DNA of 64,000 nt, taken from positions 3,038,001 to 3,102,000 of the forward strand of contig CM074127.1 of assembly GCA_037178625.1 (NCBI GenBank), written 5' to 3'. Within the stretch, counting starts at the first letter, position 1; every line of letters begins with the position of its first letter. The stretch comes from Skeletonema tropicum (lineage: Eukaryota > Bacillariophyta > Thalassiosirophyceae > Thalassiosirales > Thalassiosiraceae). The notes under the pieces were generated by a model, which made no database searches, was not told where the DNA came from, and saw only the letters and a list, made by a program, of their open reading frames with translations. The position numbers and the translations under genes are program-made. Positions 58,779 to 64,000 of the stretch are shown here, piece after piece.

Positions 58779-59751
58779 TTTCTCTCGACACAAGTGTTCC
58801 TAAAACCCTATTCCTTTTCCCTATATTACAGTTAGGCTACACAGGTGGTTGGTGGCTGTTTAACTAGCTCCCCTCTTGCCCAGATTGGTGTTGATGGTAG
58901 CGATGATGGCAGTGATGTGATGGTCGGGGGAGGTTGGAAATCTCTCTATGGCGTTGTTTTTTTCTGGCGGGGCGGGCGGCTGTCAAACATGGGCTATCGC
59001 CAGCGCAGATGTTTTACGGTCGAGGCCAGACCGACCACATACACGCTTGCCGTCATTCAACTCAACAAGAAGAGGGCCGCATGGCTAAGTCCATCTCACT
59101 GGCAGGATATAAGCGAATTAGATCCGGACAGACGTGAAATTTGGTGTTTCGAGCACATTTTTTGACCATGGCCGCCGCAGAGCCTACTAGCTTTGGCCAA
59201 AATCTCAAATCTGCCACAAGTGCTTTTATGGCGGAACAAGTGATAGATTCGTATTCTCCTATATCTCAGGAGATGAGCAATGCACGTTTGGGTTCCATAT
59301 CTCAGATGTGCTCGACAAATTTGGCATCTACATTTGCTAGTAAAATCGTCTAACTACTGGACAAAATTGTTAGAGAGAATTACTAGCAAAATCTAAATGG
59401 GCGTATCTCTGCGAAAAAAGTAAATATTTGCGTGGTTCCTTCATTGGACTCACTCGTATGATCATCACCAAAAAGGTTGTACCATTGGTTTGGTACGAAT
59501 ATCGCTGTTTGTGATTTTGGCCTCCGTAGTAAAAGTCATTTTTATCATGGTTGTTTTGTGAGTGAAACACCAAAATTCCTACTTGGGGGCCTACGTAGGA
59601 ATTATACCAGGAAAAAATCATCTAAATCGCTTATTAGGTATCTAAATCGCGAATAGATGTTGTAGAAGCTTATACCTACAATGATGTTCTATCTAAAAGA
59701 TGTCCTATCAGTTATAAGTTTAAGTGTGTTCATAATTGATTGTTCTCATTC
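58779..59751. other. intergenic, about 970 bp
   Basis: Between the R2 start and the CXC-gene stop (both minus). A 61-codon ORF from the ATG at 59168 has no recognisable relative. A 16-bp segment (59588-59603) recurs inverted at 35335-35350, and 59576-59603 has inverted TTCCTAC/GTAGGAA ends; ATCTAAATCGC is repeated near 59623 and 59641. Probably transposon debris. Confidence 0.5.
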
Positions 59752-62098
59752 CTATAATAGTTCCTGAATAGATGATGCCTTCACCGAATGAAGGGGAGCC
59801 TTTCCCAATGGCTCTGCCTCGTCTTCTTCAGCATCATCGGCAGAAACGTTGCGCTCAATCTTCTTGCTATTTGTTGGAAGTGGTCTTGCCTTCTTCTTGA
59901 TGAACTCAAGGTTTGGAGCGCTTTTCAATGGGCTTTCAGAGGATATAGTCCCCAGACTTCGTTTTCGAGATTTTCTCTCATCTGGTGACACTTCTACTGT
60001 TTTTTGTGGCTCGGTCTTGGTATCCTTTGTTAATATTTCTAAATCTAACGAGCGTCCAGGACTCTTTGGGACAGACTCAATATGTGCTTCTGTCTCTTCC
60101 GTCTCTTCCTCGCTTGGAGCTGAAGCTGAGTCATTAGGTTTAGGCGGAACTGATGGCCCGTCTCCTTCATCTTTCGGTTTACTCCCAAAATCCATGGCAT
60201 TCGCAGCCATAAGCAAAGCATTGACAGCAATTCCTGCGGGGCTATTCTCATTAAATGAGGATTCTGGGGCCTTGCGCGCAGGAGTTGGAACGGCGGCCCG
60301 AGCGGGTGATCGAGAATGGACGAGTTGTGAGTAGGCTCCCCCTCTACGATACGAGGTGTAGTATGGCTGTGGAGGTGGTGGCCTGAGTTTATTCACTGGC
60401 GGTGGTGCTGCTTTTCCTGCTGCTATCGACGCCCCTTGTCTCAAGAATGCCTGTTGTATTGACAAAACGAGTCAACAAGGAACAAGTAAAGTTAGTTGAT
60501 AAGAAAGATTGTGGCAACATCAGACAAGAGATACTACAGCAGACATATTTCTTACCAAGTTCTGAGCTGCATCCAACTCAAGCATCCTTTTTTGAGGAGG
60601 AACAGGTTTCATGCTTATCGTAGGACCAGTCACAAGTTGTTTGTCACTGCCACTACCAGCAGCTCCTGCACTAGCAAACGAAGGCAATTCCTGATTCTTG
60701 CACCCAGTGCATCGACAGTTTGAACCGCATTTGGTGTTTGCATTGAAACATTCACAATACTTTTTGAGGCACGCAGATTTTCGACACTTGCACCCCACCT
60801 TGTGAGCTACCTTTCCTGTACCAGGCTTGGTTATTCCAGGGAGGGAACGCGACTTTAAGAATTTGTTGGGCTCGGCATTGGGATCAGATTTTTTCATCCA
60901 AGCCAAACTTGGTGTCAAATGCATGTGGGTTTCTACTCAGAATGGTTTGAATAGCAAGTGTCCTCGCTTTTTCGTTTTCGGGGGTATTCAAGCATGCGTT
61001 GCATCTGCACTGGCCATGGCACATTTGTGAAGCCGAAAAGCACTGACAATACAATTTGAGACACTTTGATTTCTTGCAAGTGCACATAATGGTATCTCCA
61101 GAATCAGATGAAGGAGATTGTTCTCCCTTATACTTGATATTAATAACAGAGGGAGCAGTGCCTCCAAGTGGACCCGTTGCTCTCACGGGTGAACTCTTTG
61201 CTGGAGATTTGATTGTAGTAGCTCCATTCTTATTGGGAGATGATTGATGCTTCGCCCGTGGTGGTGTAGGCCTATTATCGAACGATTCGTCTCTAGGAAA
61301 GCCACGATATGGTGTCCCTGGTGCTGAGGGTGGATAAGGAGTCCTTTCATATCCAGGTGGTAGATGTCTTCGAGCCGCCGGCGGGTGATGTATTGGGTGT
61401 CGAAGCCTGTGGTACTGAGGGGGTGATGCAGGATGTGATGCAGGATGTGGCCCACCAAAGGCACCTGTTCTTTGGCGCGGGGGAACATGACGTGCATAAG
61501 GATCGGCACCTCGTTCATATGGAGGCAGCGACTCAAAATCTGGAGGATAGCGTCTATATGGGATCGCCCCTCGCCCTGGCAATGAAGAGTTCCGGTGGGG
61601 ATCATACATCGGCGCATGAGGAGGGTAGCCAGGTGGATAACCCCGGTCATCATCCACTCTCAAAATTGGTTGCTGGGGGGGTGGATGATAGTGCTCATGT
61701 TCGTAAGAGCCATTGGCAGCCCTATGGTAGGGTCCTGGTGCCTCTGCTGGACGATGCCATCTCGCTTCCCCATGATGGGCTGCGGCGGCGGCAGCTTCTT
61801 CTGGAGATGAGTGAGCTTCTAATTGTTCATATGAGCGAGAAAATCGCTCATCATATTCATACGGCGACCGCCCATCTGCTTGTGGATAAGGAGGCTGGCG
61901 AGGGGGGCCACGCGAGGGAGTGTAGGGGGGAGGATATCCGCCTTCTTCATATTCTTCTGGGTAATAATAGGCTGCAGGGGGGTGAGGGGGAGCGACGTAG
62001 CCAGCTGCATTAGGAAGATGTGCGCCGGCGATGTACTCCGATGCCACCGCCTTCTCACGCCCCTCTTTTTTTTCTTCCTTGCTTTCATCTACCGACAT
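59752..62098 (-). CDS. CXC (CRC/Tesmin-TSO1/LIN54-type) DNA-binding protein
   Basis: Exons 62098-60556 and 60450-59752 (105-nt intron), 746 aa after correcting one +1 break in the run of six T at 60889-60894 (FGLDEK to SDPNAEPN). The N-terminal ~300 residues are Pro/Tyr/His/Arg-rich and low complexity. The paired CXC motifs are complete: [20 protein letters not shown] with CRCNACLN, linker [10 protein letters not shown], then [20 protein letters not shown] with [11 protein letters not shown]54 relatives bind the CHR element (TTYGAA) and control cell-cycle genes as part of DREAM/MuvB. The tail is Ser/Pro/Lys-rich with [16 protein letters not shown] as a possible NLS/phosphosite region. Confidence 0.92.
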
Positions 62099-62926
62099 GG
62101 TGAGCAGGAGTGATAATAAATTTCACAGTGATAGATGGCCGTTGTGGGGGTCGGAAGGGATTGTCACGATGTTGATTGCGAGCGTTGGTGGTGGTTGGAC
62201 AATGCTTTGAAACATATCGTTGGTGGCATGAGTTGAGAGAAACCGCCTCGCTGGCTTTGTTTCTCGCAGGAGTTCGAAATTTTGAAAATCAAATCCTGAT
62301 TTCCTCAAGGGTGTTTCACTTGAGATTTATGGGGAAGTGTTTTCTTTGCTGGTCCTCATGAGATATCCTGTGCATTTTGGAAGGGGAAAAAGGACACAAA
62401 CCGTCCTCGCGAAGGGGTGAGAGGAAAGAACGCCATCTTCCAACGCATCTCGAGTTCAAAATCAATTCGAGAAATGACTACTTATTCCGACGTACATTTT
62501 GCACATGCGTTGGGAGAAGTGCAATCTTGAAATTTGCTTCCGTCCCTGTGGCCGGCCAAAAAACGCACCAGCCGTTACGCGAAAAGGCCCTTCTAAAAAA
62601 GGCTTGTGCAGGTGGAATGACCTTCTTGTAGAAAGGAAAGGTTTTAAGTGTGTGGGGGGTCAGGTGAATGAAGTTGAACCCGCGAAATAAAGCGAACATC
62701 TGGAAGAGCAGTTCCAATCAAGTTGCCCGAAGCGAAAGAGCAGACAGTACTTAGCAGAGGGTTTTGCTTTCATTCACAGTTCGCAATAGTAACATGTGCA
62801 GGAGGATAGACATAAGACATACACGGGGCACAGATTAGACAGACCTTCACAATCCTGCGCATCATGGACGCCGCCCTCTAGCAGCTGTATAATAATTAGA
62901 GTTGTAGTATTGTCCAGTTGTCAGGT
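62099..62926. promoter_or_regulatory. divergent intergenic region, about 830 bp
   Basis: Between divergent starts of the CXC gene (minus) and the right-edge membrane-protein gene (plus). Only short non-conserved ORFs. No repeat or named motif. Confidence 0.5.
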
Positions 62927-64000
62927 ATGGCTCCCTATCAAGCCTACATTCCGGCAGAAAGCGGATCGTTCGAACCCGACAGATACACCCAGCCATCGAT
63001 AGTCAGGTTCGTCAGAAGTTTGCCTCGTTACGGGCACTCGAAAGACATATTAAGTGTATTGTTTTCTAATGATAGTCGTAAAGACAGCTATGTGCAGGGG
63101 TGAGTTCAAGCTTCACATGATTCTTTCATATTCTGTGAAGCTATTTGCTAACAATATTTTCCTCTCTTATGTACCAGCATCGTGATATCTTCGTGTGTGC
63201 TCCTAATTATCTTTCTTGCGTGGTGCCTCATCCTAATATATCTTAAGCTTTACACATCTGGGTGGGCATCTGGATCCATTGCTCCTCCTCCAGAGCCGCC
63301 TCGCACATTCACTCGGGGCAAACGAGATAGATACAACAACGATCACCAAGACAGTTCTGACAGTGACAGTGAAGATAGCGAAACCAGCTCTACTTCGTAC
63401 TCTTCTGGAGAGAAGTCGCATCACAGTGGTTTGTCAATAGGATCTGCTCAATTTTACAATGACCCCGGTGAGGAGGAAGAGATGACAATGGCAGTGATTG
63501 CCAGAGAACAACGACGGGATAAAATATTACGCCGGCAAAAGCAGATGTCACCGCACAATTTTGATTCCACGACAAATGGAGAAATAACATTGGTCACTAC
63601 CAAAGACAAACATAGCCGCAGCGGAGAACGATTCTGTGTCTATGTTCCCCACTCCCTGCGTTTGTCATTACTGCGAACCTACCATGACTGCTTGATACAC
63701 CCAGACGATGAGAACAATGCCGAAAACATGATTTATGATTACTTCACTTGGCCTGGAATCCGCCGTGACGCTGCCTATTACGTTAGACGGTACCGTGAAG
63801 TCATGGCTCAAGGAGATAATGCAGCCATCGTTATTCATGCTGATGAAGAATCCGATGAAGATAGTCTAGATGAAAATACTCCTATAACACTAGATGTGAT
63901 TGCACGAGAGCAATCCGATGACGTAGATTTGAAGAAGATGATGGAGCGAGTCCCAAATGTTTTCAGTACTGCAACAAACGGTTCTACGCAATTAATAACT
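62927..64000 (+). CDS. Single-pass membrane protein with integrase-zinc-binding-like segment (3' truncated by window edge)
   Basis: Exon 1 62927-63099 (MAPYQAYIPAESGSFEPDRY start), 78-nt intron, exon 2 from 63178, open to base 64000. A TM helix starts right after the splice (IVISSCVLLIIFLAWCLILI), followed by Pro/Arg then a Ser/Asp-rich stretch (DSSDSDSEDSETSSTSYSSG) and a charged segment (REQRRDKILRRQKQ). Around 63640-63800 the text YVPHSLRLSLLRTYHDCLIH, then ENMIYDYFTWPGIRRDAAYY, resembles the H2C2 zinc-binding domain of Ty3/gypsy-type integrases (LR..L..YH...HPG..RT...I...WPGMR.DV..Y), but the final C..C pair reads R-Y-R, so zinc binding is doubtful. Could be an exapted retroelement piece or chance similarity. 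Confidence 0.65.

Noticed and set aside
59168..59353. 61-codon ORF starting MAAAEPTSF
   Set aside because: No recognisable domain, surrounded by repeat debris, and no splice or context support.
62969..62981. tRNA-like T-arm GTTCGAACCCGAC
   Set aside because: No matching acceptor or anticodon arms around it; it lies in the first exon of the right-edge gene.

Overview
The window is nuclear DNA from a photosynthetic stramenopile, most probably a centric diatom. Spliceosomal introns are short (about 70-190 nt, mostly GTRAG/YAG). Several proteins start with a signal peptide followed by a phenylalanine at the cleavage site (CSAF, IDAF, TAF), the bipartite plastid-targeting signature of secondary red-alga-derived plastids. 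A second, signal-peptide-bearing Cdc48 is the hallmark of the symbiont-derived ERAD-like import machinery (SELMA) of such plastids. Receptor-type class III nucleotide cyclases and LRAT-like proteins also fit diatoms. The standard genetic code is used. No CRISPR array, operon, rRNA or confident tRNA was seen.

Layout. 1-9.1 kb: 3' end of a HUWE1/UPL-type HECT ubiquitin ligase, eIF3a, and a coiled-coil gene. 9.1-10.8 kb: minisatellites and an 80-bp duplication. 10.8-20.8 kb: plastid-type PNPase, an unknown plastid-targeted protein, a p24 cargo receptor, a heme oxygenase rich in Cys-Pro motifs, and a damaged membrane-protein gene. 21-32.3 kb: FHA/RING-CH/FHA protein, DHHC-family acyltransferase, ARM-like protein, SNAPC4-like Myb protein, small 2Fe-2S ferredoxin, GH47 mannosidase. 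32.3-35.5 kb: gene-poor, transposon-derived DNA with an hAT-type MITE (8-bp target duplication), an hAT dimerisation-domain fragment and a long hairpin. 35.5-64 kb: nucleotide cyclase, thioredoxin/NTR fusion, five-fold ZNRD2 zinc-ribbon protein, CDP-DAG synthase, casein kinase 1, neuroguidin/Lcp5, LRAT-like protein, plastid Cdc48, C1+VPS9 Rab GEF, coiled-coil protein, ribonucleotide reductase R2 with a targeting leader, CXC/LIN54-type protein, and the 5' part of a membrane protein with an integrase-zinc-finger-like segment.

Genes sit independently on both strands with short convergent and divergent intergenic spaces. Functional themes are plastid biogenesis (PNPase, Cdc48, ferredoxin, Trx-NTR, R2), endomembrane traffic (p24, GH47, VPS9, DHHC, CDP-DAG synthase), translation and ribosome biogenesis (eIF3a, neuroguidin) and ubiquitin signalling (HECT, RING-CH).

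The most striking window-wide signal is about two dozen places where a conserved protein continues in another frame with no room for an intron. About 21 of 24 are in the +1 direction (one surplus base), often in a short homopolymer. Insertion-type assembly error is the simplest explanation, but the bias deserves checking. CDS coordinates below run from start to stop, with exons and frame breaks described in the text.
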